64,000 nucleotides of DNA, taken from positions 5,945,182-6,009,181 of the forward strand of contig NC_087384.1 of assembly GCF_963675165.1 (NCBI RefSeq), read 5' to 3'. Source of the stretch: Halichondria panicea (Eukaryota > Porifera > Demospongiae > Suberitida > Halichondriidae). The first letter of the stretch is position 1. Each line of letters starts with the position of its first letter. Below are positions 43,698 to 53,895 of this stretch, one piece after another. A program made the translations under genes and the position numbers. The notes below the pieces were generated by a model that was not told the origin of the DNA, searched no databases, and was given only the letters and a program-made list of their open reading frames with translations.

Positions 43698-46613
43698 TCA
43701 TAAAGTGATGCAACCAGAACAAAACCAATTACCTACTGGTTCTTTGCGAATTTTGGCACAGCGATAGTGATACCACTCACTACATTTGTCACACATGACC
43801 ATATCCTCAAAAGAGTCCGGTCTCTTGCACATGCAGTATATTGTAATGGCAATGGTTTGTGGTGTTGGTCTTTTTGGCATCGCTTTCTTTGTGCGAGGGA
43901 ACCGTGAGAGTTTGCCCTTCTCAAAGCACTTAATGAGATGTGCTCTCATTTTGGCCTCATCAAACACTAGAGAATCCACATTATCGTTCATAGCAGCGTG
44001 ATATGCAGCAGCAATGCTAAATAGTCCGCAGTTGTTAGCACCCTCTTGCTGCTGGAGAGCCACCACAGAAATCAACAGCCCATTGCATTGAATTAATGGG
44101 CTATACACTTGTGCTATCTGGAGCTCAGTACTTGGGGAAAGCGTTCCATTGAAGCAGCTGTCGTACAAATACAGTTCACCCTTAAACAGAGAAGTGGCAA
44201 TCCAGTGCTGTTGTTCTTCAACAAAGAAGATTTGCACAGCTGCATGTGTACAAGTAAAATTATCATAATTACATAAACGTTGTGTTACCTGGGCCTTGAT
44301 TATTGGAAACTGGTGGAAATGCCTTTAATTGGGCCAAGAGAGTATTATAGCAGCCTTCAAACTTAAGGAATTGCATCGATAATAACTGGTGGGCTGCGCG
44401 CATATGCTTGTCGGAGAGCATACCACCTATTGCACTCAACACGTTTAGATCTAGGGTCTTTCAGCCACATAGTTCCCTATAATTATATACACAGAAGTCT
44501 AAGAATTGTACAAGATATATACACAGCTTATACAGAATATTCTACCAAGAAAATAGACATGTTATGATAATTATATATTATTACCTGACTCTTTTGTTTA
44601 TTCCTAGGAGGTGACTTGCAAGGATCTTTTGTGTCAAGAGGACGCTTATCACGCTTATCTTGCTTTTGAGAGGGTATAGGTCAGGCTTTTGAGAGGGTAG
44701 GTCAGGTTTTTGAGAGGGTACATCAGGTTTTTGAGAGGGTACATCAGGCTTTTGAGAGGGTAGGTCAGGCTTTTGAGAGGGTAGGTCAGGCTTTTGAGAG
44801 GGTGCATCAGGCTTTTGAGAGGGTAGGTCAGGCTTTTGAGAGGGTAGGTCAGGCTTTTGAGAGGGTGCATCAGGCTTTTGAGAGGGTAGGTCAGGCTTTT
44901 GAGAGGGTGCATCAGGCTTTTGAGAGGGTAGGTCAGGATTTTAAGAGGGTACGTCAGGCATTCGTTTATTCTTAGGTGATTTGACTGGAGAAGAGTGGTT
45001 GTCTTCAGAGCCAGGAAGAGTGTTTTCTTCATCGTTGGTTTCTGTAAAATGTTTTAAGCATAATTATATAGCAAGGAACACGACAGAAGGAGGTTATTGC
45101 TAGCCACACTTTACCTGGAGAGTAGTATTCCTTTAGCAGTACCCCATTGTAACACTTTTTCAATACTTTGCCGCTCCCAGACTGCAACTCGTATCTACCC
45201 TTGTCAAGGATCTTATGGACAATATATGAACCTTTCCAGGTGCAGTCCATTTTCCCTCCCATTCGATGAGAATTGGCCATATTCTTTAGCATGACACTGC
45301 TGCCAACTGGATAACTCTACGACAAAAATGGCAAAAAAATAAGCTAAAGTTTGCTATATAAAATAATACCTTCAAAGAGTTATGCTTGTTGTCATACTGC
45401 TGCTTCTGTTTTTGCTGTGCAGCATGCAGCAATGTTCTCCTTGGCATTGAGGTGACAGCGGTCACGAATTTCCATCAACCTTCGGAGAATTCCATCCATG
45501 TCTTCTCCGTCTTCTTCATCTTCAGTCTCCTCTCCACTCAATTGGTCAGCAGCTCCTCTATCTTCTATAGCGTCGGCACCATCTCGTTGATCCATATCAA
45601 AAGTAACAGCTTTCCACGGGTGGCGATTGAACATTAGGAAAAAGGGTGTGTACTTTGATGACGCCTACAATCAAAAAATAATATATGCATGCATGATATA
45701 ATAATTAAAATTTTACCTGTTTTGATATGCGATAGGCATAAAGAGCAGCAGAGAGATGCTGATCCCAGTCATCAGTACTAGAATCGATTACCTTCTTGAG
45801 AGTGTTCACTAGAGTCTGGTTGAAGCGTTCATCAAGGCCATTTGTTTGTGGGTGGTAAGCACTTGATACGCAGTGCTGTATGTCAGTCAACTGAAAAAGT
45901 CGGGTGTTGATTTCGTTGACAAACTCTCTTCCTTGGTCTGATTGAATCACTTTTGGCCACCCATGCCTGCAAAATGTGTCAAACAGAAATTTTGCTACAC
46001 CTTCTGCTGATTTTGATGGGAGTGGGGCAGCCTCAGGCCACTTAGAGAAATAGTCTGAGAGGGTGATAATGTACTTGTTTCCAGAGCTCGTTTCAGGTAG
46101 AGGTCCTACCAAGTCAATACCAACTCTGTACCAGACCTTTGTCACAGGGATGGGGTGTAGTTCTGCTCTGGGTTTCTGCAGTTGGTGATTCGTTCGTTGG
46201 CATTTGTCGCAGTGCTTGCAGAGCTGTATGACGTCAGCATGTAGGCCTTTCCAGTAGAAATCCTGAGCAACCTACATGCATGAAACAGATATAATTATAC
46301 TTTATGATGATAAATATACCTTTTCATAGGTCTTGTCTCTCCCAAAATGCATCCCATCCAGTCCATCGTGGCACATGTTTAGTATCCTGCTTTTCTCCTC
46401 TTGCTTCACCACAACTCTTCTCATTCTATGCATGCCAGTGCTGTCCTTCTCAGGCAGGTATAAACATTGTTGCTGCAGAGCATATCTTTGAGCTTTGTCT
46501 CTTATACTTATCTTGTCATTAGTGGAAAGCCCGTCTCTGTATTTCTTCTGGCCAGCATTGCTGGCAGCAGTCTTGTACAGCAGTATGTCCTCATACTCTT
46601 GTTGAGTAGCCAT
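43698..46613 (-). pseudogene. Ginger1 transposase: H2C2 finger, DDE integrase, Ulp1 protease, PHD finger; broken
   Basis: Minus-strand exons: 46613-46320, 46271-45717, 45664-45370, 45316-45115, 45041-44585, about 44457-44289, 44239-43698. In order: an HHCC zinc finger (HDGLDGMH ... CKHCDKC); an integrase core with Asp in GIDLVGPLPE, Asp in VIQSDQGREF and Glu in NGLDERFN, 35 residues after the second Asp; a GPY/F-type module (WKGSYIVHKILDKGRYEL); a low-complexity linker of repeated PDLPSQK heptads; a Ulp1/C48 protease with QQHWIA (His), LYDSC (Asp) and QEGANNCGLF (Gln, Cys); and a C-terminal PHD finger (C-M-C ... MCDKCSEWYHYRC ... WFCSGC). Three lesions are visible: a 7-bp duplication that shifts frame near 45419-45432, a CAA-to-TAA stop in the linker at 44943-44941, and a 2-bp insertion near 44675-44678. 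The copy therefore probably makes no full-length transposase. Confidence 0.88.
44668..44950 (-). repeat. 21-bp coding minisatellite in the Ginger linker
   Basis: About 13 tandem 21-bp units; in the transposase frame each reads PD[LAV]PSQK. Both a stop and a 2-bp insertion fall inside it, as expected of slippage-prone sequence. An open frame reading TYPLKSL here is a shifted frame. Confidence 0.88.
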
Positions 46614-46911
46614 TCTGATTGCTAACAGTCTATACATTTCACATGCACGCGCACGCTTATTATACTAAAGCCTTGACAGGTTTTGACAGGGTACATATGT
46701 ACCCGGATGATATATCCTGGGGGCGGGGATTCTGTCCTAGGACGAAACCACCGGGGAGGCATTGTCCTAAGACCGCAGGCTCTGGGGGAGAAACTGTCGC
46801 CCGGAGGTTCTATCCTATGACACCGGGTGTCGGGAAACTGGCATCTGCCATCAGAGCGCTACTTATCCGGAGTTCTGTAACTCACAGTATGCACTGCTCG
46901 GTGTGGTGTAC

Positions 46912-47683
46912 CAGAGATACAAAAGAAAGGGGATTGGAAACGACCGCCCACGCCCTATGTAAAAGGACTGACATCCGGTGAAGCACTCCGTGTAATTATT
47001 GCGCTCGCAAATAATTACATGGAGGACTGTCTACGGTTTTGTATCCCTGGTTTCTAGCTCTCCTATCCACTAGAGATCACTCAGAGCCTGGGAGATACTT
47101 GAGAGAAGTAAGCTTATACCACTGACAAGCTCTAAGTCAGTTGTCTTTACTCTGTTTCCAATTTTTTTGAGTTTAGCTTGAATTACTCTATGTCAACTTT
47201 TTTCTGTCCCTCCTGTAAAGTCAAAACAGCAAAGGACATTGCTTGACTTGGTTATTATGTATCTAAGTGCTACATAGAATGGCTTCATGCTATAAATAAG
47301 CTGTACTGTTCATAAACGTTTGCAGTATAGTCCTTCAAACTGCTTTAGTATACTTTTAGACACACCACGGGCCTGTCCCTCCTACGACTTCATAGTAAAG
47401 GCTATTTCTTCTTGCATAGCATTTATTTGTCTAGTAATAGTGGCTGCGTTGCTTAGTCGACTTTTTAGAGCTAAATTCTCTTTACTTTTTAGAAAAATCA
47501 ACGTTAAAAATGATAAATTTCACTGTTTCTATGTGCACATTGTAGAGCAGTCAAGACAGGTAATGAGCATGCTGACTATAAATATAATCCTTTGTAGTTT
47601 TAGCCACGCCCTATAACGCGGAATGCTTCACGCAAAAATTTCGTAAAAATTTCCTTTCCAATCCCCTTTCTTTTGTATCTCTG
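46912..47683. mobile_element. Non-autonomous element with 29-bp TIRs (hAT-like ends)
   Basis: 46912-46940 and 47655-47683 are exact inverted complements starting 'cagagatac'. Both ends are followed by the same seven bases 'ggtgtac' (46905-46911 and 47684-47690). CAGAG-type ends suggest hAT, whose duplication is normally 8 bp, so the assignment is tentative. The interior has no recognisable transposase. Confidence 0.65.
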
Positions 47684-47690
47684 GGTGTAC

Positions 47691-47920
47691 TTTATGCTGC
47701 CCTCGAAAGCAGTACTTATGCTGCCCTCAAAAGCAGTACTTATGCTACCCTAAAAAGTAGTACTTATGCTGCCCTCAAAAGCAGTACTTTATGCTACCTT
47801 AATTAAAAAGTAGTACTTATGCTACCTTAAAAGCAGTATACTTATGCTACCTTAAAAGTAGTACTTATGCTGCCCTCGAAAAGCAGTACTTATGCTACCC
47901 TAAAAAGTAGTACTTAACCC
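47691..47920 (+). repeat. Minisatellite, units of about 23-27 bp
   Basis: Nine or so units of the form 'ttatgctgccctcaaaagca' plus 'gtac', alternating with a 'ctaccctaaaaagtagtac' version. Each unit contains a small self-complementary 'gcagtac' or 'agtact' core. It starts directly at the right border of the hAT-like element. Confidence 0.88.
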
Positions 47921-48059
47921 CTAAGCAGTTTCTGGCCAGATCGCTTTTTTTTGTAACGTTGGCACTCAGTTAATTATGATCTGCTTGCCATTGTTTCAGC
48001 TTATATAATTGAGAGTGACAAAGTTAATGTGGTATTAATATGTATAATAATAATAAGCA

Positions 48060-48497
48060 CATTTACTAAAATAGCTAGCTTCTTCAGCAGCTCTTTCTGA
48101 CTCTCTTGTAACTAACAAAAAAGCTAGCGCTTTAGTGCAAGTTAAGGCTAACTCATAAGTTGAATGGAAAGTTTGTGCGAACAGATGATGCTATGAAGTC
48201 TGAAGTCTTCAGAATCTTTCATAGCATCATCTGTTCGAGACTTCCAGACTTCATAGCATCATCTGTTCGCACAAACTTTCTTCAGTGAAGAGACTGCAAC
48301 AGCCTTCAATGTAAGTCAAACTAGCCACTAGCCATAACTCGAGAAAGAAGCTTTAGTTTGCTAATTCACGAATCTAGAAAGTGGCTAGAAGCCTATAGAA
48401 TGGAACAGACACACACATACACACACCATACTATCTAGCACACACACACACACAGTCAGCTTTACCGTATCCCTCGTGCGGCTACGGCTCAAGGCAT
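48060..48497 (+). repeat. Dispersed repeat family R1, 3' part with internal hairpin
   Basis: Shares with 57940-58292 the 'gctagcg' and 'agtgcaa' region, the 'aattcacgaatc' core, the 'ctagaagcctatagaa' stretch, a CA-rich tract and the 'accgtatccctcgtgcg' end. A perfect 36-bp inverted repeat (48167-48202 and 48245-48280), with a third partial copy in its loop, lies inside and is absent from the 57734 copy. Confidence 0.6.
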
Positions 48498-48984
48498 AAT
48501 TAAAAGAAAAACATGAGACAGAAACGAACAGAAAAACATGTTAAAAAGTACAAGTGACATAAAGGACAGAACAACATGAACATGTACACATAAATCATGT
48601 TTGTGAGATTAGTCTGCATGGTGTTTTTTTTTAAAGGTGAACAGACTATCACACATGAAATGATTGCAGATGGTAGGGAGTTCCATAGCCTAAATAACAC
48701 TTACGAAAAATGATGAGTTGAAGTATAAGTGGCAAGTACACAACAATGTTTTTAGTTCTTGCAATTGAATATTTTATGCCTTCATCCCTGCAGAAAAAAA
48801 ACGTGCTGAATTATTTATAATTATAATATTTATTTTTACCTGATTTACGAAAGAGAACATTACACCTGTGGAATATAGTGTGTGACGCTTTCCAAGCTAC
48901 CCAGGAGGTACGTCACTGAGCTCGTTCATATTATAGTGATTCGGCCCATAGGACCCCTACACTCTCACATCCCAGGGAGAGCCC
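48498..48984. other. Intergenic, nothing recognised
   Basis: AT-rich with short frames only. Confidence 0.4.
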
Positions 48985-49100
48985 CCCCAGCCAGATCCAG
49001 AACGCACACCCTGCAGTCAGACCCAGAACGCACAGCACACCAGTCAGAGCCAGAACGCACACAAGTCAGAACCAGAACCAGAATCCACCACCAGAGCCAC
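48985..49100 (+). repeat. Short tandem repeat
   Basis: Four to five degenerate units of about 21-25 bp built on 'cagtcagacccagaacgcac'. Confidence 0.75.
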
Positions 49101-49194
49101 GACAGTCTGGAAGGAAACTTTACGTGACAAGGAGAAACACCAATTACGCAATCTCAACAGAATTGCTAACTCTTAGACTGATCCGACTAAAAAA

Positions 49195-49780
49195 ACATTG
49201 CTAGGGTTGGCCGGGGAAAGCACCAAAAGGCATGGGAACAAAAAATTTGACAAGAGCATAACTCAATCTGTTACAACGTCATTCACATGTACATTTTTCC
49301 CAACTATTTCGTTGGTGATTTCTGGCCAATCCTAGCGCTGGTAGGGTGATGTTCAATTCACTACAACATGCAGTATACATGCATTTTGGAGGAACCGATT
49401 ATTTATTTATTTGTGAGACATTATGATCATTGACCATGCAAGCTAATATATACATTGTCTGAATATGAGTTCTGTGATGTATTACACAATCCATTCATGC
49501 ATCACCATGCATGTGTACGTGCATGTGATGACATGGAAGTAATGATGTGGACTAGTTGATGGAAGCTGGTATATGGACCTGGAACACAGTTAATACTACA
49601 TCTCCTAATTACAATTCCTGTCTAATATAGTTAATTGTGATGCAATTTATCAACACTATATATAGCTAGCTGTACATGCATGTTCATGCATGATGTTGTA
49701 ACGGATTGAAGTGATGCTCTCGTCAAATTTCTAGTTCCCATGCTTTTTGGTGCTTTCCCCGGCTAATTCTAGCAAAATTT
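49195..49780. mobile_element. MITE with imperfect inverted termini of about 80 bp
   Basis: 49200-49285 and the complement of 49690-49775 align well: 'ggccggggaaagcaccaaaa', then a 'catgggaac' block and an 'aaatttgac' block in each. The interior is non-coding. The exact ends and target duplication are not resolved. Confidence 0.7.
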
Positions 49781-50177
49781 CACCAGCACACATTTCAATT
49801 AGGTAATGCATAAGAGGACCGCCAAGAAGCAGTATAATTATAGAAGTTCAAGAAGAGAATACAGGACTGCATGGTAATTCTTTATGTTTAATAAGTGTAG
49901 CTGTACTTTGAGTGCATGCAGTGTTGCAAGAGCATGCATGCATGGAGGCCTATATGCATGCCTATAATTTATGCCTGTGGTATATAGATCTATAATATAG
50001 CCAGGCAGTGGAGTGCATGTACATGTATAATCAGAGCAAGACCAGGCATTCTTTCTAACAAACGGCCTGCATGGTCTCGAGGCTAGTACGGAGTATAGAG
50101 ACTCTATATAGGGAAATCATTGCAGTGGAAATTTTATAGCGCGCGGGTGGTGTTTTTCGGAGATCTAGGTTCCACCG

Positions 50178-50632
50178 AGAGTGCATAAGAAGAGAAGAGT
50201 GTCGAACTACTGATACTTCTACACAAACACTGTGCACAAAGTAACGTGACATCCTGTCAATTGCACGTGAGCAACTCGCAATTGATGACGTCTGCGCATA
50301 ATTACGTGCAATGCACAGAATTTGTTAATAGTGAATAAAGAGTGCAAGTGAAGAGGATCAACTCGACTATTGTCTATTTAGATGATTTTTGTGAAGAGAT
50401 CGTCTCCTATCAGTGTGCAGTGAGCAGCTCCATGAGCTCTGAACGTTAAACGCGAACAACTAGCTAGATTTGTTCGATAACCACACCCCTAAAAACGTCA
50501 CGGTTAACATTTACTAGGAGATTACTAGTAAGTTTACAATACTTTTATCACGTGCGAGTCATGTTACTTTGTGCAGAGTGTTTGTGTAGAAGTATCTCAG
50601 TAGTTCGACACTTTTCCCTTCTTATGCACTCT
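50178..50632. mobile_element. MITE with about 75-bp TIRs and 11-bp near-duplication
   Basis: Left arm from 50178 ('agagtgcataagaag...') and right arm ending at 50632 ('...cttatgcactct') are complementary over about 75 bp with small gaps. Flanks are 'aggttccaccg' (50167-50177) and 'aggttccactg' (50633-50643), one mismatch, consistent with a MULE-type duplication. Confidence 0.7.
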
Positions 50633-50770
50633 AGGTTCCACTGTAGTTTCGTAAAGTTCACAACCATGCACAAACACAAAAGAAGTCAAAACCACCACTC
50701 ATACCCAACCTATAACATTTCAGTGCTCATAATAATCACAAAAATTAACAATAGTTCGTAACCATTTGTA

Positions 50771-51697
50771 CTAAAGTTCAGTTTCTGGAGCTACTACTGT
50801 TCTGTACTTGTGTTCTCCACATGTACACCTAGCTATTTGTGTTCCAGTCAACCGACTAAAATTAAATTTTTCCAATGCATGTGATTTTCTTCCAAAGTAC
50901 ACACCTATAGCAATGCAGACTGGAAGAGTGATCACTATCAATGGGGCAACTACTAATCCAGTGCATCCAAACCCAAATCCAATCAAACCGCCAATTACAG
51001 CCGCCCCTGTTTTGTCTTTTTTAACAATCTTCTTAGGTTTATTTAGCTTTTCAACACACAAAGACTTGAAGGCTACTACCCAATTTGGTATATCTAACAG
51101 TTGAAGATTATCGTAGTAACCAACTGGAATAAACAATATCTTTTCGGCACTTCGTCGCTTCACACCTATACTTGAAATCAAACATTTTCTGACACATGAC
51201 TCCCACTGTTGAACTTCGTTCTTAAATGCTTCCTGCTTTTGTTCAAATGTGAATCTTTTCCATTGAGGTCGTTGAATCTCCAAGTTATTAGCAAACGTTA
51301 AAGCAATGATAGCGTTCTCCCAAATGGTTTTCCCCAATTTGCTTGTCAATAATTCCATAGCTACAACTCCAGGGCTTTCTTCGGTAAAGCGGGTGTCTGT
51401 ACACTTCAAACAAAATATAACTAAGTCTTGGCAAGAAATCTTTTCTTGTATTTCCATCAAATGATGCTCTTTGTTGTTTGAGCCACTAAGAAGACCAGGA
51501 GTATCCCAAATCATACAGTTAGTACCATTTAAATTGCAGGTCTTGGGGACTATTTCAGTCGTGTTTACGCTGGATATGTCGCATCCCTCCTGCAATCGCT
51601 CATTAATGAGTGTATTGATCAAGGCAGATTTCCCACTTCCAGTAACACCGGCCACCAAAATATTGCACAATGAACGATCTTCAAGCTCAAACTCCAT
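50771..51697 (-). CDS. AIG1-type GTPase (GIMAP/Toc34-like), single exon
   Basis: 308 residues. P-loop GVTGSGKS at 17-24, then a Thr region (VNTTEIVPKT), G3 WDTPGLL, and a G4 position reading LTFANN rather than the usual N/T-K-x-D, as often in AIG1 GTPases. A glycine-rich hydrophobic hairpin near the C-terminus (about 230-270, GGLIGFGFGCTGLVVAPLIV...) predicts membrane anchoring. AIG1-family GTPases act at endomembranes and in immune or survival functions in plants and animals; the role here is unknown. Start at 51697 is the first Met before the P-loop. It is divergent from the next AIG1 gene (254 bp between start codons), and a decayed copy of it lies at 53258-53735. Confidence 0.85.
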   Translation of the reverse strand: MEFELEDRSLCNILVAGVTGSGKSALINTLINERLQEGCDISSVNTTEIVPKTCNLNGTNCMIWDTPGLLSGSNNKEHHLMEIQEKISCQDLVIFCLKCTDTRFTEESPGVVAMELLTSKLGKTIWENAIIALTFANNLEIQRPQWKRFTFEQKQEAFKNEVQQWESCVRKCLISSIGVKRRSAEKILFIPVGYYDNLQLLDIPNWVVAFKSLCVEKLNKPKKIVKKDKTGAAVIGGLIGFGFGCTGLVVAPLIVITLPVCIAIGVYFGRKSHALEKFNFSRLTGTQIARCTCGEHKYRTVVAPETEL

Positions 51698-51950
51698 TAT
51701 GATTTAACAATCAGTACAGTCAATATGGTACAGTAGATCAATCTAAGGTTCCATTACATGCATGATTAATTACTCAAAGTGGAACACAATTAGAAATGGC
51801 TCTATATATAGAGTCTATAATAATTGTTATTAGGTCATTTCTAATTTTTGTATTTAAAGAATGTATTACATCACATGATTCTTTAGATCTTTGTAATGAT
51901 TAGATAGATAGTCAACTCAACTCAATTCCAAAAACAGATCTACGACTGAA
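51698..51950. promoter_or_regulatory. Shared upstream region of two divergent AIG1 GTPase genes
   Basis: 253 bp between opposite start codons, with a partly similar counterpart at about 53740-53895 in the duplicated copy ('catcacatgattctt' and 'agatctttgtaatgatta' in both). Conservation of these strings suggests promoter elements or merely recent duplication. Confidence 0.5.
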
Positions 51951-53105
51951 ATGGCAGAAGGACAAGGACCCTCCCCACCATTAGATGGGAATAATGTAGA
52001 TCTAAGTGATAGTTGCCGGGTAATGCCAAATGACTTGGACGACTCGATAATAGAACAGGGTGAAATTCAGCAATTACTAACTGCAGATAAAGTTCCACCT
52101 GAATTAAAAGAAATTGACCCATCAAATATCAAACATTTGTATGACAACTGCCGAGACATTCATATTGTCATGACTGGAGTAACAGGATCAGGGAAATCAG
52201 CGATTGCAAATGCACTTCTTGGAAATTCGAAGGAGACCTCGGATATGTTTGCGGAGGGAAGTTATCTTGATCCCTGTACACAAGAGGTTGCTGGCAAGAA
52301 ATCAAGACGGAATCACAAGATAAAGCTGACTGTGTGGGATTCACCAGGACTCAAAGATGGCACTAGTAAGAAACATCAGAAACAATATCTAAAAGAGGTA
52401 GCTGGTGTTATGAGCGTGTACGGGTACGATTTAAGCATTCACTGCATCAAAGCAGATACTCGATTTGTTGATGGTGAAGACAACGGGTCTGTACAAGCAA
52501 TGAAAATATTGACAAAGAAATACGGTAGCAAGTTCTGGGAAAAGACAGTAATTGTTCTCACTTTTGCGGATGTCATCGAATCGTTTAACCCAGAATGGAA
52601 AAGGCTTGGAGAAGAAGAAAAGATCGTTGAGTTTCACAAACAAGTTTTGAAATACGACCATCAAATCAGAAAAAATTTGGAGGAATGTGCAAAAGTTAAA
52701 AAAGAGATTGTGAATCAAATCCGAATAATTCCTGCTGGTCACTATTCAGAACCAAAGCTTCTCGATCGAAGCTACTGGCTCTCTACCCTTTGGTTTCAAT
52801 GTCTTGATACCATCCCAACTTTAGACGCTAAAGCTTCTCTCGTGCGTTATCATCAAGATAGACTTGTTGAAGAAGATCCTTTCCAGAACCCTGAAAATTG
52901 CAACATTACATTAGATGTTTCTTTTGTTCCTCGAGATTTTCTACGGTTTAAACGAAAGTGGGCAATAATTGGAGCAGGATTCGGTGCATTTGGAGTGTTT
53001 TTGGCATTAATAACCATACCTTTAGGCTACTGGGGAGGTGGTAAATGGGGTCAAAAGAAATACATCATTAAAAACTGCCGCATCCAAAGACAGTTACCGT
53101 GTTAA
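51951..53105 (+). CDS. AIG1-like GTPase, copy B1
   Basis: 384 residues, single exon. After an acidic N-terminal region of about 65 residues come the P-loop GVTGSGKSAIANALLG, a Thr-containing switch region (CTQEVAGKKSRRNHK), G3 WDSPGLKDGT, LTFAD at the G4 position, and a C-terminal hydrophobic segment IIGAGFGAFGVFLALITIPLGYWGGG followed by a basic tail. A membrane-associated regulatory GTPase is the likely product. It is clearly paralogous to the gene at 53896-54993; long blocks are identical. The C-terminal membrane segment is also shared in style with the divergent neighbour. Confidence 0.85.
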   Translation: MAEGQGPSPPLDGNNVDLSDSCRVMPNDLDDSIIEQGEIQQLLTADKVPPELKEIDPSNIKHLYDNCRDIHIVMTGVTGSGKSAIANALLGNSKETSDMFAEGSYLDPCTQEVAGKKSRRNHKIKLTVWDSPGLKDGTSKKHQKQYLKEVAGVMSVYGYDLSIHCIKADTRFVDGEDNGSVQAMKILTKKYGSKFWEKTVIVLTFADVIESFNPEWKRLGEEEKIVEFHKQVLKYDHQIRKNLEECAKVKKEIVNQIRIIPAGHYSEPKLLDRSYWLSTLWFQCLDTIPTLDAKASLVRYHQDRLVEEDPFQNPENCNITLDVSFVPRDFLRFKRKWAIIGAGFGAFGVFLALITIPLGYWGGGKWGQKKYIIKNCRIQRQLPC

Positions 53106-53257
53106 ACACTCGCCCACGTGCAATCGTTTTCTTAGTAATGGAATATTATGGTATATAATAACATACATTGTATTATTATAATTTATATTTGATATGTAAT
53201 TTTAGTGTATAATTATTATGTATACTTATTATTTTATGTCCTATAGAACTACTATTT

Positions 53258-53735
53258 CTACTTGAAATCAAACATTTTCTGACACATGACTCGCGATTCC
53301 ACTGTTGAACTTCGTTCTTAAATGCTTCGATCCTCAAATGTCAATCTTTTCCATTGAGGTCGTTGAAGCTCTAAATTATTAGAGCAATGATAGCGTTCTC
53401 ACAAAACATTGCCCCCATGCCCAATTTGCTTGTCAATAATTTCATAGCTACAACTCCAGGATTTTCTTTGGTAAAGCGGGTGTCTGTACACTTCAAATAA
53501 AATATGACTAGTCTTGGCAAGAAATCTTTTCTTGTATTTCCATCAAATGACGCTCTTTGTTGTTTGAGCCACTAAGAAGACCAGGAGTATCCCAAATCAT
53601 ACAGTTAGTACCATTTAAATTGCAGGTCTTGGGGACTATTTCGGTCGTGTTTACGCTGAATATGTCGCATCCCTCCTGCAATCCAATATCGCTCTTTAAT
53701 GAGTCCATTGATCAAGGCAGATTTTCCGCTTCCAT
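53258..53735 (-). pseudogene. Decayed copy of the 50771-51697 AIG1 GTPase
   Basis: Minus strand, aligning with 51170-51650 of the intact gene. It keeps the IVPKTCNLNGTNCMIWDTPGLL stretch nearly unchanged, but has small insertions and deletions (near 53300, 53385 and 53690), has lost the N-terminal start and most of the P-loop, and lacks the C-terminal half. It sits upstream of and divergent from copy B2, just as the intact gene sits relative to B1. Confidence 0.88.
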
Positions 53736-53895
53736 ATAGATCTAGAGTTCATTTACCCTAGGTAATTTTTAATCTTATTATTGTGGAATGTAGCATCACA
53801 TGATTCTTAGATCTTTGTAATGATTATTAAAAGACCTAGATACTCCTACACCAATAGTCAACTTGATTCCAAAAGTAGATCTATATACGACTGAA

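Larger units (their letters stand above)
43375..46822 (-). mobile_element. Ginger1-type DNA transposon, 3448 bp
   Basis: The ends are TGTCAcAGGA (43375) and, inverted, TGTCAtAGGA (46822), the TG...CA / TGTNR termini of Ginger elements. They are flanked on both sides by CCGG (43371-43374 and 46823-46826), the target duplication reported for Ginger1. The inverted repeats extend, imperfectly, for roughly 130 bp and are packed with variants of 'gtcctaggac', plausible transposase-binding repeats. The element carries one minus-strand multi-exon gene with integrase, Ulp1 and PHD parts. Ginger1 transposases have a Gypsy-like integrase followed by an OTU or Ulp1 protease (established knowledge), so termini, target site and coding content agree. 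Confidence 0.92.

Noticed and set aside
44655-45032. Open frame with TYPLKSL repeats on the minus strand
   Set aside because: Shifted reading of the Ginger linker; exon phases on both sides support the PDLPSQK frame.
43698-46613. Gypsy LTR retrotransposon or Maverick
   Set aside because: No reverse transcriptase, protease, capsid or LTRs; the ends are inverted, not direct, and CCGG duplication plus Ulp1 points to Ginger1.
47691-47920. Possible CRISPR-like array
   Set aside because: Units are contiguous variants without unique spacers in a eukaryotic context; it is a minisatellite.
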